Notes under the pieces: generated by a model
Databases searched by the model: none
What the model was told of the DNA's origin: nothing
What the model saw: the letters and a program-made list of their open reading frames with translations, nothing else
Part shown: positions 16,901-24,971 of the stretch, piece after piece
Layout of the letters: the number at the start of each line of letters is the position of its first letter
Numbering within the stretch: position 1 is the stretch's first letter
NCBI GenBank assembly: GCA_015061725.1
Contig: SUVX01000029.1
Coordinates: 1 to 40,053, forward strand
Source: Lentisphaerota bacterium
GTDB taxonomy: Bacteria > Verrucomicrobiota > Lentisphaeria > Victivallales > Victivallaceae
Length of the DNA stretch: 40,053 bases
Direction: 5' to 3'
Made by a program: the position numbers and the translations under genes

Positions 16901-17103
16901 ATCAAAACTCTGAGTTTACCGGAGTTGACAGGTTTGCCGTTTTTAAGAACGCTGATTGTGAACGCCGCCGTTTCTCCGGGAAGGTAAAGATAATTTTCCC
17001 TGTCCGGCGTAATGGTTATTTCGTGTTTCATATTCATTTTCTCCCCAGCCCAAGCAATTCCTGACGACAGAAAAAGCAACAGTATAAGTTTAATTACTTT
17101 CAT
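13963..17103 (-). CDS. secreted multi-domain carbohydrate esterase (two active alpha/beta-hydrolase modules plus a degenerate third)
   Basis: A 1046-residue protein with a signal peptide (1-20, ending AWAG). After a beta-sandwich-like domain (about 25-125) comes an acetyl-xylan-esterase-like (CE7-type) hydrolase: GSSQGG nucleophile elbow with S322, ATGLRD with D390 and GPHMGS with H419. A helical linker (460-505) leads to a second hydrolase: GHSADGKH, VDPYGQGERREHG, GCSGGG with S657, VQDNDFFDP and GDHSY with H767. Residues about 860-1046 look like a third alpha/beta-hydrolase core (VIFLPGTDG, VLEVRGCGES) in which the nucleophile elbow reads AEGAM and has lost serine. It should remove ester groups such as acetyl or 4-O-methylglucuronoyl from a polysaccharide in the periplasm or outside. 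The start overlaps the symporter stop by 4 bases (ATGA). Confidence 0.87.
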   Translation of the reverse strand: MKVIKLILLLFLSSGIAWAGEKMNMKHEITITPDRENYLYLPGETAAFTISVLKNGKPVNSGKLRVLIGQDGGPGNVSEQVIDLASAGNPVCVRSKMNKPCFSLCQVWYEEAYGEQSVYYRNQTHIDDVLAYNQVPDGQLNASVIAQPADPPRPADFISFWKKTLQKARQLPEDMRLEKLPQYCRKDADFYKFSMNSLNGDRVHGFLGVPTGKGPFPVIALFPGKGPAASEPIDCGFTSAGCITVICNVHKHPIPSSAEDAKKKMLEYAQSHGVNDYWRVGTRENPESFHFYSVLPGFCRVLDYVCKKYPWDKKRLVLEGSSQGGWMTICMAALYKERVSAAYAGVPAVGFFSNLPGKKQLNYPIPPYFEPDYFAPEITAPVLVATGLRDTSCRANTISAMFTLIGSSDKTLETDNGPHMGSPLRYERKRAFVRRALGLAPLRPVRLPRQNNELIAVRGNMLQNYYLKKFQALDRKRDARLNKIKTREDAEKYISEIREKLKNVFGPMPQVKPIKPQVTGTLATEKLQIDKVLFQSRPGYYVSALFYRPKEYRKKLPGVLFLCGHSADGKHAKTYQRVPQSLALRGFGVLAVDPYGQGERREHGGGAAAEHNRFGQRLAMLGEFFGTWRLHDALTALEYLKSRPEIDSARLGVTGCSGGGTLTSYVNAFSPDLFMAAPVCSMTRMTSNLENEVTGDSEQNPPRFKAAGLDEDDFLLAQAPRPVMFGVQDNDFFDPRGTMKMYRSIQKIYALFGKKDFVKYALGKGDHSYSVFHQKEVGAFFAELTGAESVGTDDDIRLFKEEELFCTPLGSVWKLPGAKSSTEILAELLKQKKDDPGKLYGNLPAALDSAKIPLPSWRKGIHQYQVLPKITVSRFIIRTEPDIEVALKTFGKTIAKNLPSNETAVIFLPGTDGLKEVDLRDYHAYRQNFMVLEVRGCGESAPCQTNSDFSQLFNSMSSVCGRLLGEEFLHGQIYDILAVLKLLKANGCREVTLIAEGAMCAAAEAAAECSPLPVRLKLRNPVVSRKNFLADPKAVLPLSHHLFEHK

Positions 17104-19484
17104 TTTTCAGTCTCTTTTGCCATTTTTTCCCGCTGTTTTTTTTCAAGCTCCTCAAATTTTGCCTTGTCTGAAAGGGAAACGTGTCCTTCAACCATACCGT
17201 TGTCAAGCGGGTCGGCGACACGTTTTTCCAGGTCGCGGAACAGTCTGAAGAGGTCTACGGCACCGCCGGCACCGAACCAGATTGTAGAGATGAATGCGAC
17301 GATACCGGGAATCAGCAGCGTGGTATAGAAGAAATATTTGTTCCACCAGTCGGGCTTCCACGGAGAGAACTGGTTCCAGATAACGACAACGATGAATGCC
17401 AGAAAGAATTTATAGACAACACTGTAAATAAACATACCCCAGGCAATGCAGCGGTCGCCAAACGTGTATTCCGGCGTAATACCGATCAGCTTTGAGAAGA
17501 CTGTACGGAGCGACCACTTCGTGCGGGTCTTGTTTTCGCCATCGGTGTTGTAGATGCCACGGTGCAGCATACGATCGAGGTTGAACGGCTCTTTCTGAGT
17601 CAGATATGATACCAGAATATAGAAAAACAGTCCGAGCAAAATGTTCAAAAACTTCAATTCAAATGCGTTGATCGGTGCTTTGACCGGATTTACTTCCCAG
17701 ACGATGAGCGGCTGAAACGGACTGGACACCAAATCCAGAAACGCCGCCACTTCATCGACCCAGCCCATCTTGACCAGCCACGGATAGACGATATTTGCCC
17801 AGTTCCGCAAAACGAACATACAGCTGAATGCACCAAGCATACCTGAAATCAATGCGGCAAAGGCACCCCAGGCGTTGCCGAAGCGGCTGTAAAGACCGAA
17901 GAGCATGACAGGACCTGCGCCGCCTGTCCACATCATTCCCATCAATGAGGAGTAGAGCAGAATATAATCCAGCTGCGACATATAGATACTGCCGAACAGA
18001 AAGAAGAGTCCGACACCGATTGAAACAAGACGAACCACCCAGATATGCTGTTTAGGCGTGAGTCCGTTGGGACACAGCGGCAGTACCACGTCTTGAGTCA
18101 ACGTAAGACTTGCGGAATAAATACGGGTATCGTCGGTTGAAATCATCGCCAGAACCAGCAGAAGACAGAACAATCCCGTGACACCGACCGGCAGCAGATT
18201 ACGCATACCGATTGCCATCATCTGCTGATGATACAAGGTCCGGAATTCCTGGAATTTGGCGTTGCCGCGGGCTTCAGCTTCTATGAGCAGACGGACAGTT
18301 TCCTCTGATGAGGATTTTTTCTTTTCAACCTTTGATATTTCATACACTTTGAATGCTTCGTGTGCGGCCTTGAACGTCGGTGTATCCAGATTTTGCGCCT
18401 GTGAAAGCGGTTTGTCCACACCGATTTTGTGTTTCTGTTCCGGAACAGCGGCAATCCGGCGGTTGAAGTCGGCACGGTTTTCTTCAGGAACCAGATATTC
18501 CGAAATATGACGGCTCAATTCTGTGCGGATTTCTTTTCCTTTTCCGGAAAAATTGGTATGGTTCATAACGACGATGATTCCGAGGGCGATCAATACATAG
18601 AACAGATTGCTGAGGGCATTTCTCCAGGAACCCAGCAGGGCTGCCATTTTCTGTTCGTGCGGAGATTTTGCCGCCGTGGATGAACCGGCGCCGATCCAGA
18701 TACCGCGCAAGATGAATGAGTTGAAAATCAGCAGTATCACCATGACGATATTGAAATCACGCAATTCTGAAATATCATACGGGTCAAGGAAACTTTCATT
18801 GGCAACGCGATCCATCATGACCGGAACGATTTCTTCTGACCAACTGAATTTGCACAAAATAAATACGACAAACACCACCATCAGGGGAAACAGCAGCATT
18901 CCCTGACAGGCATCTGTGACCAGCAGTGACAGGGTACCGCCGAAACAAATCAGCATCAGCGCAATGACCAGACAAATCAGCATAATCAGTATAAATGTTG
19001 AAACCTGACAATCGAAAATCGAAATAGAATGGGGCAGTCCCAGAAAATAAATAAAGAAACGTGCCGCAATTGCCGGCATGATCATATTCACCAGCATTTC
19101 TGAAATCGAGCGCAATGCCGAAGCGTAGATACGGAACGCCCGGTTGTAGCGCATTTCAAGAAATTGCCCGAGACTCATCGCCTTGGTTTCACGGAAACGG
19201 TAGGTCATGTAACCGAAAAGAGCGATCACCGTACTCAACGGCAGCATGATACTGTTCCAGAAAACCAGGGCGAAACCGGTTTTGTAATGAACTTCAACGA
19301 ACGAAACCAGTCCGATGATCGACAGGGCGTTTGCCACGTCACCGGCACTGATGACATACCGTCCCGCCACGCGTCCGGCGGAGAGAAAATCCGTCACGCC
19401 TTTGATGTATTTTCTGCTGTAAAGTCCGACACCGATGATCAATAATGTTGGAATTGCAACAATGAGCCAATCCAATAAACTCAT
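17100..19484 (-). CDS. sodium:solute symporter (SSS family) with large cytoplasmic-type insertion
   Basis: A 794-residue Na+-coupled transporter, longer than the usual 480-600 residues. The N-terminal half has SSS features: YSRKYIKGVTDFLSAGR, an unwound TM1 region near DVANALS, a long TM run to residue 308, and the sodium-linked stretch MISTDDTRIYSASLTLTQDV. Residues about 309-425 form a hydrophilic Lys/Glu-rich insertion between membrane segments (RTELSRHISEYL, SKVEKKKSSSEE). After the core, two or three further membrane segments and a charged tail (FEELEKKQREKMAKE) follow. AAGGAG upstream supports the start. Placed directly before the esterase gene with overlapping codons, it probably imports the sugar that the locus releases. 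The substrate is not readable from sequence. Confidence 0.9.
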   Translation of the reverse strand: MSLLDWLIVAIPTLLIIGVGLYSRKYIKGVTDFLSAGRVAGRYVISAGDVANALSIIGLVSFVEVHYKTGFALVFWNSIMLPLSTVIALFGYMTYRFRETKAMSLGQFLEMRYNRAFRIYASALRSISEMLVNMIMPAIAARFFIYFLGLPHSISIFDCQVSTFILIMLICLVIALMLICFGGTLSLLVTDACQGMLLFPLMVVFVVFILCKFSWSEEIVPVMMDRVANESFLDPYDISELRDFNIVMVILLIFNSFILRGIWIGAGSSTAAKSPHEQKMAALLGSWRNALSNLFYVLIALGIIVVMNHTNFSGKGKEIRTELSRHISEYLVPEENRADFNRRIAAVPEQKHKIGVDKPLSQAQNLDTPTFKAAHEAFKVYEISKVEKKKSSSEETVRLLIEAEARGNAKFQEFRTLYHQQMMAIGMRNLLPVGVTGLFCLLLVLAMISTDDTRIYSASLTLTQDVVLPLCPNGLTPKQHIWVVRLVSIGVGLFFLFGSIYMSQLDYILLYSSLMGMMWTGGAGPVMLFGLYSRFGNAWGAFAALISGMLGAFSCMFVLRNWANIVYPWLVKMGWVDEVAAFLDLVSSPFQPLIVWEVNPVKAPINAFELKFLNILLGLFFYILVSYLTQKEPFNLDRMLHRGIYNTDGENKTRTKWSLRTVFSKLIGITPEYTFGDRCIAWGMFIYSVVYKFFLAFIVVVIWNQFSPWKPDWWNKYFFYTTLLIPGIVAFISTIWFGAGGAVDLFRLFRDLEKRVADPLDNGMVEGHVSLSDKAKFEELEKKQREKMAKETEK

Positions 19485-19564
19485 TTTTTCCTTTTCTCCT
19501 TATGCGGAATTTTTTATATTTATTATTTTTTTAAATTTAAAAATTCATGTTCCATTTCAGTACA

Positions 19565-20731
19565 CTAGTCCGGTACATCATCTATTTTTCCGCGAACGAC
19601 CCGGTCAAACATCGGAATCCACAGTTGCGTATGCTGTAAAGTTGTCATGCGGTTGCGGAAAAGTGCCGCCGCTTTCAAGGGGGCTGTATCAAAGTGAGTG
19701 ACAGCCTTGCGGAATTCCCCTGCGGCGTAACCGGAATACCAGCGTTCTTTGAGTGCGCCGTAATATCCGGCATAAGGATCTCCCTCAAACGGACGGGATA
19801 ATGTTTTCAACAGACAACTGAACGCTGTCTTTTCTTCACCTTTTAAAAGATGTATACCGTTGTCGTCGATACCGTACGGATGGAGCTGAAAACCGCGCAA
19901 TCCGTCTTTTGAAACCGATAGTTCCACCATAAAACCGTGTTTTCTGTGAACCAGTGCGGTATCCTGATAAAAGAGAAAATTTCCCAATGAATAAAAAATC
20001 GGAACGCCGTTGTAAAACTCCATACCCTGCGGGACGTGGGGGTGATGGGCAATGATGGCATCGGGACGTGCAGAAGCAATCCGGCGGTAGGCATCAATGC
20101 AGTAAGGTGCGGGCCAGGCTGAAAATTCAATGCCTCCGTGCGGAAGAACAAAGACCAGATCGCACTCTTTTTTGAGTTCCTTTACCTGCTGACAGATAAA
20201 TTCCGGATCCCACGGCGCCACACCGGGCGTGTTTTCTCCTGCGGCGGAAAGGTCGTGTCCCTCAGTGAATCCGCAGAAGCCGAGTTTAAGTCCGTCAAGA
20301 GAAGTAATCAGCGGCTTCTGAGCCTGAGCAAGATTCATTCCCGCACCGAAGAAACTGATTGAAAGCTGCTGCAATGCCATGACTGTTGCCTGAAATCCCT
20401 CCGGTCCGTAATCAAAAATATGATTGTTGGCAAGAGAGGCAATTTCAAATTTGCCAGCTTGCAGACATTCAAGATGTTTTTCCGCCGCAGAGAGATTCGG
20501 ACCGCCTTTTCTGACAGGCGTTCCGTTTCCCTGCAATGTACATTCAAAATTGACGATCCGTAAATCTGCACTTTGCAGAACTTCAAGCGTATCGCCGTAA
20601 CACCCTGAGGGATCGTCTGCCATGACCGTTTCAAAATGACGGATCGGCGCCCAGTCGGCAGCAAAAATCAATTTTTTGCTGTCCGTCGAAGCGGGATTTC
20701 CGGCAGACAACTTCTCCCAATGCATTTCCAT
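19565..20731 (-). CDS. CapA/PGA-cap-type metallophosphatase-like protein, cytoplasmic
   Basis: A protein of about 388 residues of the CapA (poly-gamma-glutamate capsule) family, a calcineurin-like fold. Motifs in order: FAADWAP in place of the usual GD entry, IVNFECTL, ASLANNHIFDYGPEGF, LPHGGIEF, IAHHPHVPQG and IFYSLGNFLF. No signal peptide or membrane anchor is visible, unlike capsule CapA proteins, so it may be a cytoplasmic enzyme acting on a sugar phosphate. The ATG at 20731 is preferred because CGGAG is 11 bases upstream; an upstream GTG at 20743 overlaps that RBS. It lies 30 bases after the DUF4838 gene (18 if the GTG is used) and 80 bases before the symporter gene. Poly-glutamate synthesis is unlikely because CapB/CapC are absent. 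Confidence 0.85.
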   Translation of the reverse strand: MEMHWEKLSAGNPASTDSKKLIFAADWAPIRHFETVMADDPSGCYGDTLEVLQSADLRIVNFECTLQGNGTPVRKGGPNLSAAEKHLECLQAGKFEIASLANNHIFDYGPEGFQATVMALQQLSISFFGAGMNLAQAQKPLITSLDGLKLGFCGFTEGHDLSAAGENTPGVAPWDPEFICQQVKELKKECDLVFVLPHGGIEFSAWPAPYCIDAYRRIASARPDAIIAHHPHVPQGMEFYNGVPIFYSLGNFLFYQDTALVHRKHGFMVELSVSKDGLRGFQLHPYGIDDNGIHLLKGEEKTAFSCLLKTLSRPFEGDPYAGYYGALKERWYSGYAAGEFRKAVTHFDTAPLKAAALFRNRMTTLQHTQLWIPMFDRVVRGKIDDVPD

Positions 20732-20761
20732 TTTTTCATCCACTCCGCTGAATACTGTGTA

Positions 20762-23251
20762 TCAGTACATCGTTCCCCATCTCTGCTGGCGGGCAAAGAA
20801 GCCCGGTCCGACAGGCGCTAAAGCTGAAATCGCCGGATTTTTGGTATTATCTCCGGCAAGCCGTGTGCGGAAGATATCAATACCCCATGCAAACTGCTTG
20901 GAGGGCTTGCGTTTGCCGAAATCTGCTGTCGGAATACAAATGAGAGCCTCCCAGCGGTCATCGTATTTTTTGATTGTGGTACGGATTTCAGGATTCCACA
21001 GCAAGGGAAGCGTATCCCGAGCCACAATGGTTTGATCCGTGGAACGGTGAAGGACTGCGCCGTTGGTATTGACAACGATGTGGAAGAAACTCCGTTCGGG
21101 GGTATCGAGGAAAATTTCCAGTCTGTCATCATTCCAGATTTCTGAGGCGTCAGTTTTTTTGCAGGAAGCCTTGAGTTTGTTCATCCGGTTTTCATAGCAG
21201 ATGACGCCGACATAGAGATGTTTGCCGTCTTGAGAAATCCCCACACCGGCAAAGGTGCTGTTGAAGTGGATTTTGTCTCCGGTTGTGTTGTCGGCAAACT
21301 GATACATGGTTTTGAAGCTCTTTTTGAGCGGCACTTTCAAATCTATCGGTTTACGCAGTTTTGCCATGCGGAAAGCCGGACCTGTACGTTTCAGAGAGGA
21401 AAAAAGTTTTTTCAGCGGTTCCAGTTTGCGGGTGATGTTGGTGATCCGCTTTTCGTAGACGGAACCGGGCTGAGTCTTTTTGCGGGCGCGTTCAAGGATA
21501 TCAAAATATTTTTTTACATCCGGTTCTTTCAAGAATCCGCCTGCGGCAGTAACACTGCGGGATTCCTGACGAGACCAGACGGCTTCGGCAAACTCATGGA
21601 ACTCCTTCATTTCCTTTGCTGCCGGACCGAAATAAAGACGGTAATACTCTTCAAGCAGGGCGTTCATATCCAGATCGGGATCCCAGAAAAGTTTGAGCTG
21701 AACATACATCATCAGATGCTGAAGCACGTTCCAACCGGCAAGTTCGCCTTTTTTGATGTATTTCTTTTCGGTGGGAACTTCGATGAATTTGCCGTCACAA
21801 TACGGTTGAATGAAACGGGTCTGCCGCTGCAGCGCTTTTGTGTAGAATACCGGATAAGGCGGTATATGACGCCAATCCGTTGAAAGGAAATAATCCCAAT
21901 AAAGATTCTTTTTTCCGCGATTTAATTTCACCCACGGAAAATGTTCTCTTTTAACAGATGCTTCACTGTTTTTCAGCACCCATTCGCCCGACTGCGGCTG
22001 CATGATCAACGGAACAATGATATTGTCAGGATCATCCTGAGAAAGGTTTGTCGGCGGAACGTTGGAATAATGTTTCCAATGGTAGAACATTTTGCCGGGA
22101 TGGGATTTTTTCAATGCTTTTGCAATATAAACCGAGGTTTCCCAGAGCATATTGGCGCGGATTTGAGCAAGGTTTTCAGTATTCCATTTTTTCTTGTATT
22201 CTTCAAGATCACGGTAATCTATTTTGATACTGCTGTCCGGTGTTCCGATGCAGACGGCGTACAGATCAGGAGAAGCATCAAAGACTTTGCGGCAGTAAAG
22301 AACACACACATCGCGGAAAGCCTTGCTTCCGAAGCGGGGATAGCCGATTTCAGGAGTCGGATAACCGTCGTGCAGTTCGCCTTTTGACTTGTAAGCGAAG
22401 ATCTCCGGATGTTTTTCTCTTTGGAGAAAGTTGGCAAACAGCGCATAAGAGGTATGCTGATAGATCGCCGGACGGCAGGTTCCGCCCATCAGACGCTTGA
22501 TCCACAGAACACCCTCAGGCAGGGAACTTCTGAGAATCGGGGTGCTGTGCAGATTACGGTAACCGAAAGCCGCCTCTTTGGTCGTTCTTCCGGCAGAGAA
22601 GGAAAGATTGCGTTTTTGGGGAATAATCGTTCCCTCTTCATACGGCGCATAAAAGCGGATACCGGCTTTTTCCAGCAGAGCTGAAACGGCATACCAGGAG
22701 CCGACGTCATCCAGATAATGGATTTTCAGTTTGGGGATGTAACTGCTGAAGCCGTTGTCAATGTACTGCATGGTGAAATATTGTCCGTTCCCGATGTAAT
22801 CCCACCACTTTTTTGTTTCGGCTGAAGGAAAGTTTTTCGGCTTGCGTTTGCCGGTACGCAGATAAATCGAGTCCTGAGGAGGCATGGAATAGGGGAATCG
22901 TTTTCCGGTTGTCATTTTACCTGCCAGGATCGCATAATCTTTTTCAATCAAAATATCGTAACCGGAGTTTTTGAACGGGGGGAGTTTATATCCCAATGCC
23001 CGGGTATACTGATTTTCTCCGACGAACAGACGTTTGGCAGAACCCGTGGGCGCATTGACGATTTTAAGTTTGGCTCCGGTCATTTTGAAAATGAAATGAG
23101 CCAGATCTTCTGCGGCGCGTTTTTCGCCCTCATGGGCATTTTTTGATACAATGATTTCAGCCAGAGCTTTTCCGTCCCTGACAACATCCAGAGAAAAGGC
23201 TGAAAACGACAGCAGGCAAACGCCCGTCACAAAAAATAATAAATGCCGCAT
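20762..23251 (-). CDS. secreted DUF4838 protein with GH67-like N domain and C-terminal CBM9-like domain
   Basis: An 829-residue protein with a signal peptide (1-20, ending SAFS). Residues about 22-135 match the N-terminal domain seen before GH67/GH20-like enzymes (HEGEKRAAEDLAHFIFKMTG, KRLFVGENQYT). Residues about 175-560 are the DUF4838 part (SWYAVSALLEKAGIRFYAP, ICVLY-type strand then CIGTPDSS, VPLIMQPQSGEWV), probably a TIM-barrel glycosidase of unproven activity. Residues about 640-829 form a CBM9-like domain (SEIWNDDRLEIFLDT, WEALICIPTADFG). It shares one base with the upstream TPR gene stop (TAATG). Secreted and fused to a carbohydrate-binding domain, it is the best candidate for the locus polysaccharide hydrolase. 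Confidence 0.87.
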   Translation of the reverse strand: MRHLLFFVTGVCLLSFSAFSLDVVRDGKALAEIIVSKNAHEGEKRAAEDLAHFIFKMTGAKLKIVNAPTGSAKRLFVGENQYTRALGYKLPPFKNSGYDILIEKDYAILAGKMTTGKRFPYSMPPQDSIYLRTGKRKPKNFPSAETKKWWDYIGNGQYFTMQYIDNGFSSYIPKLKIHYLDDVGSWYAVSALLEKAGIRFYAPYEEGTIIPQKRNLSFSAGRTTKEAAFGYRNLHSTPILRSSLPEGVLWIKRLMGGTCRPAIYQHTSYALFANFLQREKHPEIFAYKSKGELHDGYPTPEIGYPRFGSKAFRDVCVLYCRKVFDASPDLYAVCIGTPDSSIKIDYRDLEEYKKKWNTENLAQIRANMLWETSVYIAKALKKSHPGKMFYHWKHYSNVPPTNLSQDDPDNIIVPLIMQPQSGEWVLKNSEASVKREHFPWVKLNRGKKNLYWDYFLSTDWRHIPPYPVFYTKALQRQTRFIQPYCDGKFIEVPTEKKYIKKGELAGWNVLQHLMMYVQLKLFWDPDLDMNALLEEYYRLYFGPAAKEMKEFHEFAEAVWSRQESRSVTAAGGFLKEPDVKKYFDILERARKKTQPGSVYEKRITNITRKLEPLKKLFSSLKRTGPAFRMAKLRKPIDLKVPLKKSFKTMYQFADNTTGDKIHFNSTFAGVGISQDGKHLYVGVICYENRMNKLKASCKKTDASEIWNDDRLEIFLDTPERSFFHIVVNTNGAVLHRSTDQTIVARDTLPLLWNPEIRTTIKKYDDRWEALICIPTADFGKRKPSKQFAWGIDIFRTRLAGDNTKNPAISALAPVGPGFFARQQRWGTMY

Positions 23252-24120
23252 TATTTTTTCTCCTTGAATTTCGGAATGCTTTTGCCCGCTTCAATTTTCT
23301 GGAAACGGATGATCGGCAGCGGAATACCTTTCATTGCAAACGCTTTATCATACAGTTGTTCCGCATCGGAACCGTTGCCTTTGGCTGTTTCGATTTTTGC
23401 TTTAGCGATGAAAAACCAGAATTTCTGAAGTTTCTCTTTGCTGCTCAAACGTGCAAGCATTTTATCTGCGGCATCAAATTTCTTTTCTTGTGCCAGCAAA
23501 ACGGCTTTGGAACGGACAGCTGCCTGATACGGAGCCCTGCCTTTGACGCCTTCGGCAATCAGACGGTCAAGAGCGGCATGAGCCTGTGCGTTTTTTTTCA
23601 GCTGGATATAGCGGTCAGAAAGTTCACGCAAAATGTTTTCCTTCACCTGCAGATCGCTGCCGCAGCAATCAAGAGCAGTCTCAAGATCTTTGAGTCCGGC
23701 TGCACGCGGAGTTGCACTGCCGCGCATGAAATATCCGAGATAAGCATATTCATCCGGCCATTTGGAAATATTTGTATCTTTAAAAACATCTTTCAACTGC
23801 CGTTTTTTGCCGCAGGCGTTGTAAGTATACATTTGGGCATACTCCCGGACTTCAGGCGTGGTGATGGCGTTTGATGCAGCCAGCGCTTCATCAAATTTCC
23901 GTCCGGAAGCTAAGGATTTTACGGCATAAAGATGACAAATTTCAGCAAGGTTTGCTTTTTTCTGCTGCTTTGCCAACTTTTTATAAGAGGCGGCGGCAGC
24001 CTGATATTTCCGTTCTTTGTGCAGTTTTGCGGCGGCTTTGAAATCATCAAAAAAGTCAGCGCACACTGTTCCCGTCAAAAACAGCAATACCACTGTTGAT
24101 AACAGCGTTTTTTTTTGCAT
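23251..24120 (-). CDS. secreted TPR-repeat protein
   Basis: A 289-residue protein with a signal peptide (1-20, TGTVCADF). The rest is helical and lysine/alanine-rich with TPR-like pairs: KYQAAAASYKKLA, LASGRKFDEALAASNAI, RELSDRYIQLKKNAQAHAALDRLI and AQEKKFDAADKMLARL. TPRs bind peptides or assemble complexes, so this could hold the secreted enzymes of the locus together. AGGAG precedes the start. It lies 20 bases after the prepilin-like gene and overlaps the DUF4838 gene by one base, so it is tightly tied to both. No catalytic motif is seen. Confidence 0.85.
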   Translation of the reverse strand: MQKKTLLSTVVLLFLTGTVCADFFDDFKAAAKLHKERKYQAAAASYKKLAKQQKKANLAEICHLYAVKSLASGRKFDEALAASNAITTPEVREYAQMYTYNACGKKRQLKDVFKDTNISKWPDEYAYLGYFMRGSATPRAAGLKDLETALDCCGSDLQVKENILRELSDRYIQLKKNAQAHAALDRLIAEGVKGRAPYQAAVRSKAVLLAQEKKFDAADKMLARLSSKEKLQKFWFFIAKAKIETAKGNGSDAEQLYDKAFAMKGIPLPIIRFQKIEAGKSIPKFKEKK

Positions 24121-24140
24121 TTTTTATCTCCTGTGAAAAA

Positions 24141-24950
24141 TTATTCAACTGTGCCGGAAACCAGTTCCAGAGAACGGTTTACCCCATACAGCGTTTTGCC
24201 GTAGTTTGTTCCGATATAACTGCGGCGGTGATCTTTTGCCAGATCATGGACACTGCGGGCGGCGGCATGACCGTCGGCATAACCTGCGTTTGCACGGTTG
24301 TTGTGACGGAAACAGATTTTTCCATTGGTGGAGTTATTGTTTCTGACAGAGGTACTCTGAGAATTTTTGTCAGTTCCCCCCATCATGATACTGTCCAGCA
24401 ACAGGGCAGAAGTGGCGGCAGATTTGAGTTTCTTGATTGCAACGACACAGGGCAGACCGCTGGCATTGACTCCCCACGGTTCAGAATGTGCTTCCATGGG
24501 AATGGTGACCAAACGGTCATTTGCGTTTGAAAGGTTGCTTACAGCTCCCCCGAAAGTCATGCCGTAGCCGAAATTTGTAACGGTGGTTTTCAAAAAAGTG
24601 TCATCCACAGCCGTTGTGTCGGGACAGTAGGTCGTTTTTGCTTTGACGACTCCCATATAAATAGGAATTCCGGTGGCGGCGTTGAACCCTTTGTGTCCGC
24701 GGTCGCCGTATACGCCGGTCCAGGGCGACTTGGAAACGAGCAACCCTTTGCTTTCATCGGCATAAGTGAGCAATCCCATAACATTCTGTTTCAGATTGTT
24801 CAGACAGGAGGTCGATTTTGCCGTCATTTTTGCCTTATTGAGCGCAGGCATCAGCATCGCCGCAAGAATGGCAATAATGGCAATTACGACGAGAAGTTCG
24901 ATCAGAGTGAAACGCTGCTGTTTGGACAAGACGTTGATTCTGCTGTTCAT
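24141..24950 (-). CDS. prepilin-type N-terminal methylation / H-x9-DG protein
   Basis: A 269-residue pseudopilin-like protein. After a short basic leader ([13 protein letters not shown]) comes the class III signal [20 protein letters not shown] with Glu at +5, cut by prepilin peptidase; the residue before the cut is Arg rather than Gly, as is common in Lentisphaerota-type proteins. The soluble part ends with the H-x9-DG motif ([13 protein letters not shown]) known from planctomycete and lentisphaerote DUF1559-like proteins. Such proteins are anchored by the N-terminal helix and face the periplasm or surface. Position between a deacetylase and a TPR protein suggests a glycan-binding or scaffold role for this locus, which is inference. 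The RBS is weak (GGGGG). Confidence 0.9.
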   Translation of the reverse strand: MNSRINVLSKQQRFTLIELLVVIAIIAILAAMLMPALNKAKMTAKSTSCLNNLKQNVMGLLTYADESKGLLVSKSPWTGVYGDRGHKGFNAATGIPIYMGVVKAKTTYCPDTTAVDDTFLKTTVTNFGYGMTFGGAVSNLSNANDRLVTIPMEAHSEPWGVNASGLPCVVAIKKLKSAATSALLLDSIMMGGTDKNSQSTSVRNNNSTNGKICFRHNNRANAGYADGHAAARSVHDLAKDHRRSYIGTNYGKTLYGVNRSLELVSGTVE

Positions 24951-24971
24951 TTTTTCCCCCTTTTTCGTTGA

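Noticed and set aside
19565..20731. Poly-gamma-glutamate capsule synthesis
   Set aside because: CapB and CapC are absent and there is no signal peptide or anchor.
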